From positions 10,106,001 to 10,170,000 of the forward strand of contig CM065309.1 of the NCBI GenBank assembly GCA_033032175.1: a stretch of 64,000 nt of DNA, read 5' to 3'. This stretch comes from Saturnia japonica. Taxonomy: Eukaryota > Arthropoda > Insecta > Lepidoptera > Saturniidae. Of this stretch, positions 37,830 to 49,763 are shown in pieces. The stretch's first letter is position 1. Each line of letters starts with the position of its first letter. Under the pieces are notes generated by a model. The model was not told where the DNA came from. It saw only the letters and a list, made by a program, of their open reading frames with translations, and did not search any database. The position numbers were made by a program, and so were the translations under genes.

Positions 37830-39285
37830 CCCCTGCCACTAGCGTTCTGCTCATAGACATCACACTTTCATGCCCGACCTGCCGCTGCAATACGCTGCTG
37901 CATCTACGATTTGACGTTTCGATTTTTTTTTCAATTTCGATATTTCAAATAACATAACATAGTTCATTAGCACCATTATATTCATATAGCATGATTTCAT
38001 TACGCGTTTGACACAGCTTTCTTATAGGTCATGTTGTACTTACTATCTGCCATTTGATTGCGTTGCTTCTAAAACTATAGTAAATTATTTTACTGCAAAG
38101 TTTTGATAACATTTGAACATTCATGGATCTTTTGATCGAAAATATAAAGGTCTAAAAGGTGAAAAGAAAACCATTTGTGGTCGATTAATTATAACCAGTC
38201 AAATTGGGCTAAATACTAATGCAAATCGTTAAAAAACAAAGACTTTTATTGTGTTAATAATAATAACTAAATTCCAATAAGTTTTAGAATCAGATATTTA
38301 GATTTTTAACTCCGAAAAACTTAACGATTTTTTTTTATATGGTTAATAATGGGGTTAGTAACATTATTAAAATCTCGTGATCATTATCAATAAATAGTTC
38401 TCTAATAAATCTTTAAATAAGTGATCTATAAATACTCTGAAGCAGCACAAAAAATACACAAGTAAACTTATTCTGATCATAATTTATTACGATTTCATTA
38501 CAATTGGTTAAGGTAGTACGAAATTAGGCGACTGTAATTTTGATAAAACCTGAACCATTTAATAGTATTTTTAAATGTCATGTCTCATAATTAATATATT
38601 CTGATAAAAAAATTAAACAAATAAATTAAAGGAAAAAAAAAAAACAAATAAATATAATGATCATCTTTCTGCGACTCATAAATAGTGAATACTTAGGTGA
38701 ACGTTTAGCTTCAAGCAAATATCACTGAAGTATACAAAAAAAAAAATAGTTTTAAATAAACAAAAAGTTAAAATTATCTGAAAACATTTGTTTCAAAACC
38801 TATTAAATATTTCATTGCTATGCATTCGTCATAAGTCATGAGTTAGCAGGATTAATGATTCAGGCGCGCATTACCGCTAGAGCGCGTAATTTATTCGTTA
38901 TGATATAAAGTACATCACCTTAGAAAGGTTATCCTATGTTTGTGATATAAGTTCACCTCAATGGAATCTCTAGTGATCATAGTCGTCTAGGTCGAATAAT
39001 TCTCATATGAGTAATAAAATATTGAAACATCTTCTTACTAAAGAATATTGTAATAAAAGAAGACTTATGCAAACATTTGAGAGTATTGGAGTTACAACAA
39101 ATATACGTACGTACCTATTTTTAAATTTCTAAACGCTAAATTATTTTGCAACCATGTAAATTCAGTAATTCAGATAGATTACAATATTTAGATTAAACCG
39201 GTTTACAAACATATACATAATATTTTTTTTTTTTTTTAATTTTGACCCAACAGTTATTTATGTGTTGCTTTTTCCTTTTATACAC
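37830..39285. other. Upstream region of gene B
   Basis: No gene recognised. A GC-richer 100-base stretch lies just upstream of the TATA box (37830-37920) and may hold regulatory sites. Confidence 0.35.
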
Positions 39286-39650
39286 AACCAGCTGTGCCCG
39301 CGGATCCGCTCGTATGGACTATCAATTTTTTTTTTTAATAAATAGCAGCCGCTCTTCGGTTATTTTATAGACAAAAATGCTTTTTTTGAGTAATCCTTAG
39401 AAGATAGCCATCGATGACTTTTTGTGGGTCTTTAAGATCTACAATTATGTAGTACATTATTTTTATATATTATCTCTCGTGGTTTACTCAGCGTAAGGTA
39501 TTTAAGCGCTCCGAAAGCGCCTTTTTTTAATTGGTTCACGATTTATTTTTTATATTACTTTATGTAACACAATTAATTTTTGCGTGAAAAGAACGTAAAC
39601 AGACACACAGATAGAGAGACGTTGAGTTTTATAATATGTATAGATGTACT
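39286..39650 (+). repeat. CAGCTGTGCCCGCGGATCCG repeat, copy 1
   Basis: Head CAGCTGTGCCCGCGGATCCG, then CTCTTCGGTTATTTTATAG, AGTAATCCTTAGAAGATAG, GTGGGTCTTT and TAATTATGTAGTACATT. The same series is at 47262-47600. Confidence 0.7.
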
Positions 39651-40829
39651 TAATAAAGTCAAATACAATGTAAAGGAAATTTCAACGTAACTTTCTTTCG
39701 TGACTGTAAAATCAGATTCGGGAGTGGCAGTGTTATACAACTGATTAACGATGTGGTTATTCCCACGTGTTTTGCGAAATCTCTTGGGAGTTCTTGTTAA
39801 GAATATAGTAAGTTTTTATTTTATAAGTTAACTTAATAATAATGTAACTTGTTTTATATATATATACATATCCCTTTTACAAGGTAATTTTAATGGATAA
39901 GTTTGCAGGGGTAATCTCTGTAACTACTGTTCTGATTCTAAAAGTTTTTTCAGTGATAGGCAGCTGCATTCGAGCTCATAATTATTATGGGCTGTTTTAC
40001 TTTACTTGAGTTTTATTTATTTATTTAATAAAGGCAGCGTCAATAGGGCGCATATTACACATTACTTATTTTATATTTTTTGATACTAAATCATAATTAA
40101 GATATGCGAACCTATTACATGCGCTCACTTCATTTACAAAATACAATTAAAATCATAATTATATTCTTAAAACATAACATCCTAGTGAATATCATTAATA
40201 ATGTCACATTTTAAATAATAAAATCTACAATAAAATAAAGTTGGCATGTTACTCTTTATATTGTAATGAAGGTGAAAGAACTTGCGAGGCGTTACTAGTA
40301 TTTAATGAATAATATATTAGGTAGTCGTGATTTCTTTCCTTTAACTATGTAATTTATAATGACGAGTTATAAAAATATTGTAATTAACTTTAGAATTAAA
40401 ATTTAAAAAATTCTCATCTTACAAAAATATGAAATATTGTCCTAATTATATATGCATATACATGTATATAATTATATTAATAGTTTGTCTTGTTTTGTAA
40501 TCGAACCTATTGAATATTTGCGAATAAGTCACGGCAAAGCAAAAACAACTTGATAAAGTTCACATCCCCAAGTTCTCTATAAACATCCATTCACTCGCTT
40601 GCAATAGATATGCAACAAGTAAATACACATTTCTACGTTTCTACGTTCCAAATTATAAATTTCAATAAGTACCAACAATAATTCCTCAACTATTTCATCA
40701 ACGTATGGGTAGCATTCCTAATATAAATATTCTTTCTTATCACGTCTGTGCTGGGTTGAAAAACACTACACTACAATAACACACTAATCTCAAGAACAGC
40801 CGGTCGGATTAAAAAAAAAAAAATATGAT
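39651..40829. other. Intergenic AT-rich DNA
   Basis: No gene recognised. Confidence 0.4.
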
Positions 40830-41320
40830 AGCCAGACTTGTGATAATCGTGAGAACCCGTGGAATAGTATAGGCTATATAATGTTAGGCTACAATTCCTA
40901 GCTAGCCATAAATATTGATTTTTATTACGTAAGTTGGAAGTCAAAGCCCTCGGGAACTGCTTTATCCGCGTATGCTGTCCTAATGGTTAATTACACGTAA
41001 ATATAATGTTCTACAACAATATGGATCATTAATATATCTAAAAATTTAGCAAAAGTTATATATCAATCTCTTATACATAAGCCACAATAAGGTATTTTAC
41101 AAAGAAAAATATGTTATACATAAAAATTAATTTATAAACAATACGTTTAAGCATGGCATATTAATCCTTACGAAGAAAAGTTACTTCATCATAAAGAAAA
41201 TTTAATGAAGACAAAGTTTGTCTTTTAAAAATATTGTCTATACTGAAGCATTAGAACTCATCAATCAGTGATGTCTTCTAAATTATATGCAGGTGAAACC
41301 GCGGGGCACAGCTAGTCATA
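40830..41320 (+). repeat. CTAGCTGTGCCCC repeat, copy 3 (empty hAT site)
   Basis: Unbroken version of the repeat at 1180-5090. The sequence AATGGTTAATTACACGTAAA (near 40981) corresponds to the point where the hAT element is inserted in copy 1. It ends GGGGCACAGCTAGT. Confidence 0.75.
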
Positions 41321-41384
41321 TATATATGTATAGATACTTAACACAGTAATCTAAATTGCCATGCTATTTTTTTTTGTTTGTTCT

Positions 41385-41585
41385 TTATTATAGGTTTAGT
41401 TAGCGTAGGCCAATATAAGTGATGCTGATAAAATGACGAGGTCGGGCTCTCAAATGCAGCTACTGGAACGAACCCATAAGTGTAAAACGACAGATTTCCA
41501 ACTTAAAGTTGGTAGCTAGCCAGACAGGCATTAGAAAATACCCTACCATCGACGCGATGTCCGTGCACGCTAACACCCGCTAACA
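41385..41585 (+). repeat. CTGGCTCTCAAGT family, copy 3
   Basis: GGGCTCTCAAATGCAGCTAC, GACAGATTTCC and GGTAGCTAGCCAGACAGGCA follow the family order. Confidence 0.6.
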
Positions 41586-41799
41586 TTAACATCTTTGCTA
41601 CTAACATTGCTGCATTGTTTTCAAGCATTTGAGGTAATTGTTTATGATAAACGATTGTAGACTTAAGTGGTAGTCGGCGAGCCACGTAGCTCAAAGAACG
41701 CATGGTCGATAGTGCTGAAGAGTTATTCCGTTTCCGTAACTTGATTAAATCCAAAGAAAACTTTTTTTTGCAATCGTAATGTTACGGTACTGTACCTGA

Positions 41800-42130
41800 T
41801 GGCACGCACAGTGCAATCCAACAACCTCTACAGACACTGAGATATCTACAATTCATTATCAGTCATCGCTGTCGCGCCGACCATTCTAATGTCTCTTCAC
41901 GTTATGTTTCAATGACCCCAAGTTGTAGGAAGGTAGAAACACACTGGTAGTTGTGGTTTTTGGTAGTGCGGAGATGGAGGTTACCGTAAAGCTGTGGTTC
42001 TGGAATCCCACGCTTGTGATTCTATCATGAAAGGGAGATGAAAAAGTTAGGTTTAACAGCTCTTCAGAACACCCACCACGGTACAGACAGTTGAACACGT
42101 TCAGTGAACGAGAGTTTATTCTTGTAAACT
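41800..42130 (-). pseudogene. LINE ORF2 C-terminal fragment (jockey-like)
   Basis: The minus strand gives FNCLYRGGCSEELLNLTFSS, then a gap-filled region with VFLPSYNLGSLKHNVKRH and NGRR. In jockey-like LINEs the protein ends with such a block (PSxYNLxxFKxRVxxH). Only this end is left. Confidence 0.65.
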
Positions 42131-42529
42131 ACGTCCTTAAAACACTGCCCACTTTTCGTTCCCATAAAACACGTAGTCTATGAGTAACAAAAAATAATTC
42201 TCATGTGGGTGAAGACGGGGGCACTAATCACTCATCATTCTCAAATATTCTAAAGAGTAATTCATGTTTATTGGTTTCTGTAATAATTTGTAATTTTAAC
42301 TAAATATTTGTATTTTTTAAGAAGTTTAAAAAAAGTTTTACTCCTCTTCCGTATGGCACGAGTTTATTTATTTATTTAATTTAAAATTTATTTTACACCG
42401 TTAATTTCTTCCAGGCAACCATTAGATGAATTTGTTTCAAAGAGAAAATCAGAGGTAGTATGAGTATAATGAGGCCAACATAAATAATGAATTAGTTCAG
42501 AATAGTAATTATTTTCATCTCGTCATTAT

Positions 42530-42765
42530 ATTTTTACTCATATAATTGACAATTCGTAAACTCTATCAATTGACAAATAATGACGTATGAGTACAAAATT
42601 TCAAGAAAATCGGTTAAGAATTTTACGAATTCTAAAATTATTATTGACAATTCTTATAGTTCATCAATTTTATTATGAAACGACACATGCTTCCCTTTTA
42701 CAAAAATAATTAATTTCGGTCTAGCTGTGTTTGAGTTATATCCCGATATACAAAGAGACACAAGT
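42530..42765 (+). repeat. Fragment of the tandem-unit repeat at 19074-19735
   Basis: AATGACGTATGAGTACAAAATTTC and AAACGACACATGCTTCCCTT match the internal units there, and a GGTCTAGCTGTGTTTGAGTT tail follows. Confidence 0.5.
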
Positions 42766-43740
42766 TTTTTTTTTTTTTTATAATGAAGTTAGGAAAAAAT
42801 ATATGTACAGATAAATTTACAAATTTATTCATTTAGAATATATGTGGAAGAAGGAAAAACAAATAATTTGGATGCACGTCGTTTGCTCCTTCATACGGAT
42901 TAATTCCAACATAAAACTTAATAGTAATAAATTTATATCCCAAAATATAACCTGTCACTTATAGAGGACGTAGCTTTTCTATCAGTGAAAGTATCTTCAG
43001 AATCAGATTAGTAAATCCAATGCTTACCTCCTAGAAAAAAAACTTTACCTTTTTAGTTATGTAGTTTCATTCCAGCTTAAGCCTTAAGTAATAAAGATTG
43101 AAGTTTTTATTTCTGTAATAATGTGGTTTTATACTTTTGCTAAATTTATAAAAAAAGTTATAGAGAAAAACTTTAAATTGATATTTAAATAAACTGTTTT
43201 CATAGTAACCGCTACAGTTATTTCCCAGCATAATTAGTGATTGCCAGCATTAAGTAATAGTACATTTTTTTACACTTCTAAAGGAACTAGTTCAAATTTA
43301 AGGCGATGGATGTTACTGCTGGAGATGTGGTAGCATTTCCAGTTTAAACAACTTGCACCAATTTTTATTTTAAAGTACCATGGCCTATTCTACTATAACA
43401 GGCGTGCAGATGGTATGTACTTCGTCAAAAAAGTAGGTTTCTTGTGATTTTTCTTAAGAACAGCGTATTTTAATTTACAATATTTCATACATTTTTAGGT
43501 TTCTAAGTAATTTTTGATTAATTTATATCTTAAAAATGTTATTCTAGTGTATTTATAACTAATCGTTATAACAGTTACTATTTTTGTAAAGTTTTAAAAG
43601 GGGGTGGGCAATCACTGTAAAATTTTTAAAAGTTGTAGTCATTGCCATACCAATATGTAGTTATTGTCATTGGCACTAGATACAGATATTGCCCGGTCAA
43701 TATGTGCACACCTTTCAGTTTTTCCCATAGAATTGAAAAT
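42766..43740. other. Intergenic AT-rich DNA
   Basis: No gene recognised. Confidence 0.4.
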
Positions 43741-43749
43741 AATTACTTA

Positions 43750-44430
43750 TTTCAGGATTTCAAAGACCCCTAAATTTAACAAATTACAAGAAAACTTTGG
43801 AAAAGCTGTTGCTGAAGTACAGAATAATGAACAGCAATTGTCAGATCGCCAAATAGATCAGAAATATGGGGTTCCGAGATCAATTTTTAGGTTTTATGAA
43901 CGAGACCGAGGCTATTACATCAATCTATGTTTATCGCTTATCTTGAGTTCAAATAAAAAGCTATTCTTGGAAATTTGATTATAACTTCAGTTCGAAATAG
44001 TTTTCCAGAGAAATAAGTTAAATATTTTAGTTCTTTGCGGAAAACCTAAAACCTAATCTGTTTACAAATAACAGACCTGGTATTGGATAGTGGATAGCTT
44101 TTTTAAAGAGGCACACCAGATTAAGAATTAAAAAACCTTCTGAAGGAGTGACTAAAGCCAGCTAATGCGTTTCTGAAAAGGGAACCAAAACAGAGCAAGA
44201 AAATATTGTTAATCTTGTTAAAGCCAATGATTCCCCACAGTCGAATGGAAACACTGTTTTAAAAAATTAATATACAGGTCATAGTTTAGGATAAATCTCC
44301 TTTGTTTATGGTTCTATATATGTGACATTGGCGGAATTGTGTTTATACACACGTTGCCATTAAATAAACAAGATGAAGAAAACTCAGATTGTTCGATTTC
44401 TGATTGTGAAGAATTATATTAAAATAAGTA
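43750..44430 (+). pseudogene. Pogo/Tigger-like transposase remnant
   Basis: The first half encodes NKLQENFGKAVAEVQNNEQQ (near 43780) and DRQIDQKYGVPRSIFRFYER (near 43846), resembling the CENP-B/psq helix-turn-helix of pogo-like transposases. About 180 bases later NRPGIGxW..FLKRH and IKKPSEGVTKA (44075-44150) match the second DNA-binding half. DEENSDCSISDCEELY near 44370 looks like the acidic C-terminus. The DDE catalytic region is absent, so this is an internally deleted, broken copy. Confidence 0.65.
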
Positions 44431-45914
44431 TACAAAAAGCAAAAAGAAGTCACAATTTTTATTTATTTACCTATATAAAAGTTAAGGTTAATTAACGATG
44501 GCTGACAAGGTGGAAAATAACTATATGTGTTAATTGGTAATTACTATATCTACCTTGCTATTGCCATTGCTGTGATTTAAGAGGTTGATTCTTTGTTTAT
44601 CTTTTGTTTCCAAAGATATTTACACCAGTAACTGTTGTTTCTGTAATATATGTTTAGTATATGTGGCAACACTACATTACGAAGCGTCATGGCGATTGTT
44701 AATACAATAAAAGATGTTCTCGAGATAGAAAAGTTTATTTATTAAAGTTCCTTTAGAAAATATAGTAGGTATAATTTTATAATAGCAAGCTCATTTATTT
44801 CTTTCTAAATCAAGGTAATTAATAATGAAAAACGAGTATCAATCCCTTAGCCAGGCTATAACTGTAATAGTTACCCTACCTACAGATCTACATTAAAATT
44901 TTTTACAGCTGCCGGATTTAGTGGTATCGAAATCAAATTTTGAGGACCATCGTCTTTTCGAACCTACTTTCGAAGAAAAAATTGGTGCGCATACATTCGT
45001 TGAAAAGTAATAGATATGCCCATATATAATACCTCCTGTTACGTTTATGGCAGTTATTAGTTGAAAGAAACTGCCTTGTGGCATTAAGCTCGCTAGAGTA
45101 CGACATAAAGTGTAACAAAGTATCCATTTATAAATTCATTCATGTTTGTACCTCTGTATAACCATCGTTAAATATAAAATGTTGGTTCATTGAAACAAAT
45201 ACCTTAAGGCTTATTCTTCTTAGATCATTTTGCTTTAATTATCAATACTAGGTAACTTGCCTACGTAATGCATATAACAGTAAATATTATTCTCGATTGA
45301 CTAACCCTCTTACAATTAGCGTTGATCTCATTTTTAGTAAATAACTAAACTATATAACAGCTAGAAATTTTACAAATACCATAGGGTTTGTCTACTTCAT
45401 CCATGAGCGCAGCCAGGACTTTGGCTAGGGCCCCCCTGTACAGACAAGAGAAAACTAATGTTAATACTAACTTGGCAATATAACTCAACAACATTTCATG
45501 GTAAGTACTATTAGAATAAGCTCAACCATAGATACTACTCTATTCTAACTCTATTATCTTTCAATGTCTTGTATAAACGGTGTTATAATTAATTGTTTAA
45601 ATAATTCAGTACAATCTAAGTTCTTTCGATAATTATTAAGAATTACGATACAGTCCAAAAACAACGGCGACAGTTGGTGATAGATTCTTCTCCTGTCGAA
45701 ATACTTTTTCACACCTCATTAGAAGTATCCAATATAATTGATTTGAATACCGTTCCACATCCGCACGGTTACCACGCGAATGATTAAAATGCAGATTAAA
45801 CCAACTGGCTTTTAATTTATACATAGATAATTATCACAGGATCTCCATCATCATTTACGATCTACTTTAAACACCCATAAGAATAAAACTTTTTGAAATG
45901 TTGTATAAATTTTG
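44431..45914. other. Intergenic AT-rich DNA
   Basis: No gene recognised. Short open frames on the minus strand lack motifs. Confidence 0.4.
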
Positions 45915-46125
45915 TTGTATGATGATATGGGCATGTAATGGGAAGATCCATTGACCACGTTGTGAGGAAGTGCCTTCACATAGCTAGAGGAAAGAGAAGA
46001 CGAGGCGGGCTGCAGACTACTTAGATGATTTGTACAGAGATACGTGAAGCGTCCCGGGCTATCAAATTAAGATATATAGGCTGGAAAAAACGAATGAGAC
46101 ATGCAGGAAAAGTACATTAAATATT
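45915..46125 (+). pseudogene. LINE reverse transcriptase C-terminal fragment
   Basis: GHVMGRSIDHVVRKCLHIAR, GKRRRGGLQTT and, after a stop and shift, TEIREASRAIK..WKKRMRHAG. This is the C-terminal tail of an endonuclease-RT LINE (RTE-related type); nothing upstream of it is preserved. Confidence 0.65.
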
Positions 46126-47261
46126 GAAGATAGCAAATTTTACTTAAAGGAAATATTGTTTTGTTTTTGAAGTGAAAACTTCCTTAGCATTGTTATGATT
46201 TGAAAGTCAATGAAACGAAAAAGCGACAGTAAAAAGAGTTAGACACATAAATTCATTACATTTAACGTAGGAGAAAATTAGATAGGAACCCCGGGAAAGT
46301 TTTAGGCATTGGTATGTCAAACAAACTCCCTAGATATTTCTGTAAAATAAGCGTGAAAATCTTGTCAGAAGATCCCACTTTGTTTAGTTATTAGTTGGCA
46401 AAAGGCATCACAGCAACCGTGGTGTTTTGTATAAATGTACGTATTAAACGTTTGTACTGTCTCAGATGATATTCCCATGAAAATTTCAAATGTACAAGGT
46501 GATGCCTTAATTGAAAGTAATATTGTGAGTACTTGTATGTACATTTTCATAAACTTTAAATTAGTGTGCATTTGATCATTTTCTAAATTAAAAAGAACAT
46601 AGATGTGAAGGTTTCACTTCTACCACGTGTGAATTGCACACATGTTTTTTATGTGTGTACATTAGTACACCTCGGCCTAACCCTTTGGAGGTAAAGGCGT
46701 GATGGTATGTTGTTATGTTAAAGTACAAAAAGGAGTATGACGCTTCTTGATTAGGAAAACCGACCCTGTGTAACGGGAAGAGGCGAGGAAAAAGAAGAGT
46801 TGTACTAACTACATACTTGAAATAAAAAAAGCAAGATGTGCATGTCACACTATTACAAATCAGGACATGAGATGAGTATGTTACGTAAACACTTGCTTGC
46901 ACATTTGAGGTTAGTAACACCGACGCGTGTCAGTCGACCTCATGGTTGTTTAAGAGTTACGTTCGTAGTTGTCATACGAGACTTGATACGAAACCATTAA
47001 CAAAAGGCATTATACCGCTGTCGAAAGTTCAGTATTTACTGTTTAAAAAACATAAATAAAAATTATTTCAAGTAATCAATAAAAAAAGGTTATAAGTATT
47101 TTCATCATAGATAGGAATAGATAGAGTAGGCATATAATATTTACCTAAACTTCGAAGAAGGAAGTAGGTAACATATAAAGGCTACTTTATCACTCTCAAA
47201 CCAAAGATTTAGTGTTTTACATTCAAGATTTTATTTGCTAATGTCTATATTAAATAATGTT
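46126..47261. other. Intergenic, possible LINE 3' UTR remnants
   Basis: A somewhat GC-richer part at 46610-46960 (ACCTCGGCCTAACCCTTTGG) resembles retroelement untranslated sequence. No coding evidence. Confidence 0.3.
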
Positions 47262-47600
47262 TTAGCTGTGCCTTCGGCTCCGCTCGCGTGGACTAAATAA
47301 ATTCTTTCGAGCGCGGCGCACGCACGGATCATACTGTCTTTGCTCCAACCCCTCGGTTATTTTATTAAAGTTAAAAATGCTAATTGTGGGTAATCCTTAG
47401 AAGATAGGTATATATGCTATCGCTGACTTTTTTTAGGTCTTTTGAAAAATCTATAATTATGTAGTACATTGATTTGATATATTATCTCTTATGGTAAGCC
47501 ATTTACGCGCCGCAAAAGCGTCTTTCTTTCGAATTGATTCATCATTTTCGTCAATACTTATTTCATACGTTGCTTTATGTGACAAAATATATCCTATAAC
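47262..47600 (+). repeat. TAGCTGTGCC repeat, copy 2 (with 39286-39650)
   Basis: TTAGCTGTGCCTTCGGCTCC head, then CCTCGGTTATTTTATTAAAG, GGTAATCCTTAGAAGATAGG and AATTATGTAGTACATTGATT, as at 39286-39650. Confidence 0.7.
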
Positions 47601-48347
47601 CTAGCCCGATAGCATAGTTATGAATGAAAAAATAAGCATGTAAATCTATACCGAGAGCTGCCTACAAAGAAAACCTTGTTAATTGTTACATGGCTGATTC
47701 CTATTGTAAAAGAATCCGTTTCTGTAGCAGAGTTTAAATCGTCTTGTCTGTCGGCGCAGCCCCGTGGGTATATGAAAATAAATGCATTTTAGATAAAGCT
47801 GACTTTTGGTAGTACCTAAGTTATATAAAAATACTATAAACTTCAATTAGACGTTGGTACAAATTTTATGTTACCACTTATTATAATTACCTACCTACAA
47901 TTTGGGTGTATCTGGTTTTATACAATAATGTTCTTTATGTACCTATTATTACTCACTTTTTATGCTTAATAAAGTTAATGATTTGGGAAAATACTGACAC
48001 ATAAAAAAAATTTAAAAATATATAGTACATGTGTAGCTAAATAATAAGTAGTCACAAATTGCCTGATTTTTTTATTAAATTTTCTAGTATAACAGCGCAT
48101 TGCTATTTTATTTTTAAGGCGTTTCGAATCAAAGCAACACTAAGACTTCTTAATACTTAATAGAAGAATTTTTTCTCTTCTTACCTTTATTGCCTAAAAA
48201 TTTAATTCTAAAATTCATAATTTTAACAATAAAATTGCATATTTGTTTATATCGACACAGGAAAACATTTTATATCTCGAGAAATCGAACTTTACAGTAG
48301 GGCCATAAAACGTTTTCAAAAATTCAGAACTTATAAAGTAAAAGACA
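47601..48347. other. Intergenic AT-rich DNA
   Basis: No gene recognised. Confidence 0.4.
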
Positions 48348-48408
48348 TACGAGGAGAGGTCCAAAAGTTGTGGAAGGTAAGGGTTTTAAATAAAATGAAA
48401 CAATAAAT

Positions 48409-49480
48409 CTATTTTTCCTTGTCAATATAATCACCCTTCAGCTGAATACATTTATTAAATCTATGAATTAAATTTTGTAAACTATCGTAAAAATATTTTT
48501 TATCTTTTGCCTCAAAATGAGCCAAAATTGCCTCCTTTACCCCACTGTCGACGGAAAATTTCCTTCCCGTTAAGTCTTTTTTTTTAATTTGGAAACAAAT
48601 AATAATCACTTGGGGCCAGATCTGGAGTGTAGGGTGGGTGGACTAGTGATTCGAAGCCATGCGTGTGCAGAGCAGCCTTAGTAACTTTGCTCTTGTGAAC
48701 CGGCCCGTTGTCTTGCAAGAGCAACACACCCTTGGTCAATTTTCCTCGATGTTTTTCCTTGATGGCCTCTTTTAATTTTTCTAGTATCGTTGCGTAGTAT
48801 TCTCCGGTTATGGTCCTACCTTTTTCTTCTTTTCTTTGTAACCAATAAGTATTATCCCCTCACAGTCCCAAAACACAATACCCATCGATTTTCCAGCCAA
48901 CTCCGACACTTTGAATTTCTTTGGCGGTCCCCTTTTTATGACATTGCATGGACTCTTGTTTGAACTAAGGCTCAAAGTGATGAATCCATGTTTCATCTTC
49001 GGTAACAATCCGCTCCAAAATATGTACAGGTTCGCTCCACAAAACTCCAAAAATTGTTTTGACGCATCCACGCGCGCTTCTTTTTCTGAAGCGGCGCGGC
49101 GTGAGCATTCTCGGTACCCATCTTGTAGTGACTTTTGTCATATCCAGGTGGCCATGTAGAATTCGCAAAATGGTGGTATCTGATACTCCAACTAATGCAG
49201 ATAACTGTTTTTTCTTCAAACGGATGTCCTCTAGTACAATTTTTTTCCACTTTTTCGACGATGTCTGATGTGGTGGCCTCGACTGGCCTTCCTGAGCGAG
49301 GGTCGTCTTCAATCGACTCCCGACTATTTTTAAAAAGACCATGTCACTTGTAAATCACTGATGTACTAAGGCGTTGTTCTCCATAAACGGTTTCCATTTC
49401 ATTTAAAATGGTCTGAGCGTTCTTCCCTTGCTTGGTAAGGAATTTTATCACAGCACGGTGTTCAATTTTGTCCATAGTTT
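48409..49480 (-). pseudogene. Mariner transposase pseudogene (DD34D)
   Basis: Starts at MDKIEHRAVIKFLTKQG (ATG near 49475). The helix-turn-helix continues in a second frame with SRPPHQTSSKKWKKIVLED and VSDTTILRILHGHL. The catalytic core has TEDETWIHHFEP near 48990, LLLQDNGPVHKSKVTKAAL near 48720 and YTPDLAPSDYYLFP near 48640, with exactly 34 residues between the second and third Asp. The C-terminus is FNKCIQLKGDYIDKEK at 48409. It is broken by a stop after FEP, frameshifts near 49343, 48930 and 48830, and a stop or gap near 48600, but the catalytic triad is recognisable. It is less decayed than the mariner at 24435. Confidence 0.88.
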
Positions 49481-49540
49481 CAGTTTTCTTCCGGATTGAC
49501 TTGTTTAGCAGGAGAGTGTTCGTAAACGAATGACGCAATA

Positions 49541-49634
49541 AATTTTTTTTCTTCTGACTGACTATACTGTTAGCTTACTGTTACCTTAGGGCCCTGGAGC
49601 CTTTGACGGCTTTTACAGCTATACTGGTCTTAGC
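49541..49634 (-). mobile_element. 5'-truncated retroposon nested in the mariner
   Basis: Poly(T) at the left, then CTGACTATACTGTTAGC and GACGGCTTTTACAGC. GACGCAATA flanks it at 49532-49540 and 49635-49643. A short internal duplication (GTTAGCTTACTGTTACCTTA) distinguishes it from the other copies. Confidence 0.8.
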
Positions 49635-49763
49635 GACGCAATAGGGCTGAAACTCAATGTATATAATAATGATGAGTCCCCTATTATTAGTATGACACTA
49701 AGCGAGCGCCCCTATCCCCACTTCATACTCTTTATTTCACGAACTTTTGGACCTCCCAGCGTA

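Larger units (their letters stand above)
48350..49761 (-). mobile_element. Mariner element with TA target duplication and a nested retroposon
   Basis: Ends are CGAGGAGAGGTCCAAAAGTT at 48350 and, inverted, CGCTGGGAGGTCCAAAAGTT ending at 49761. TA flanks both sides (48348-48349, 49762-49763). Without the retroposon and its target duplication the element is about 1.31 kb, the normal mariner length. Confidence 0.9.

Noticed and set aside
46588..46920. 110-codon minus-strand open frame
   Set aside because: The sequence looks like retroelement untranslated sequence, and the peptide has no recognisable family features.
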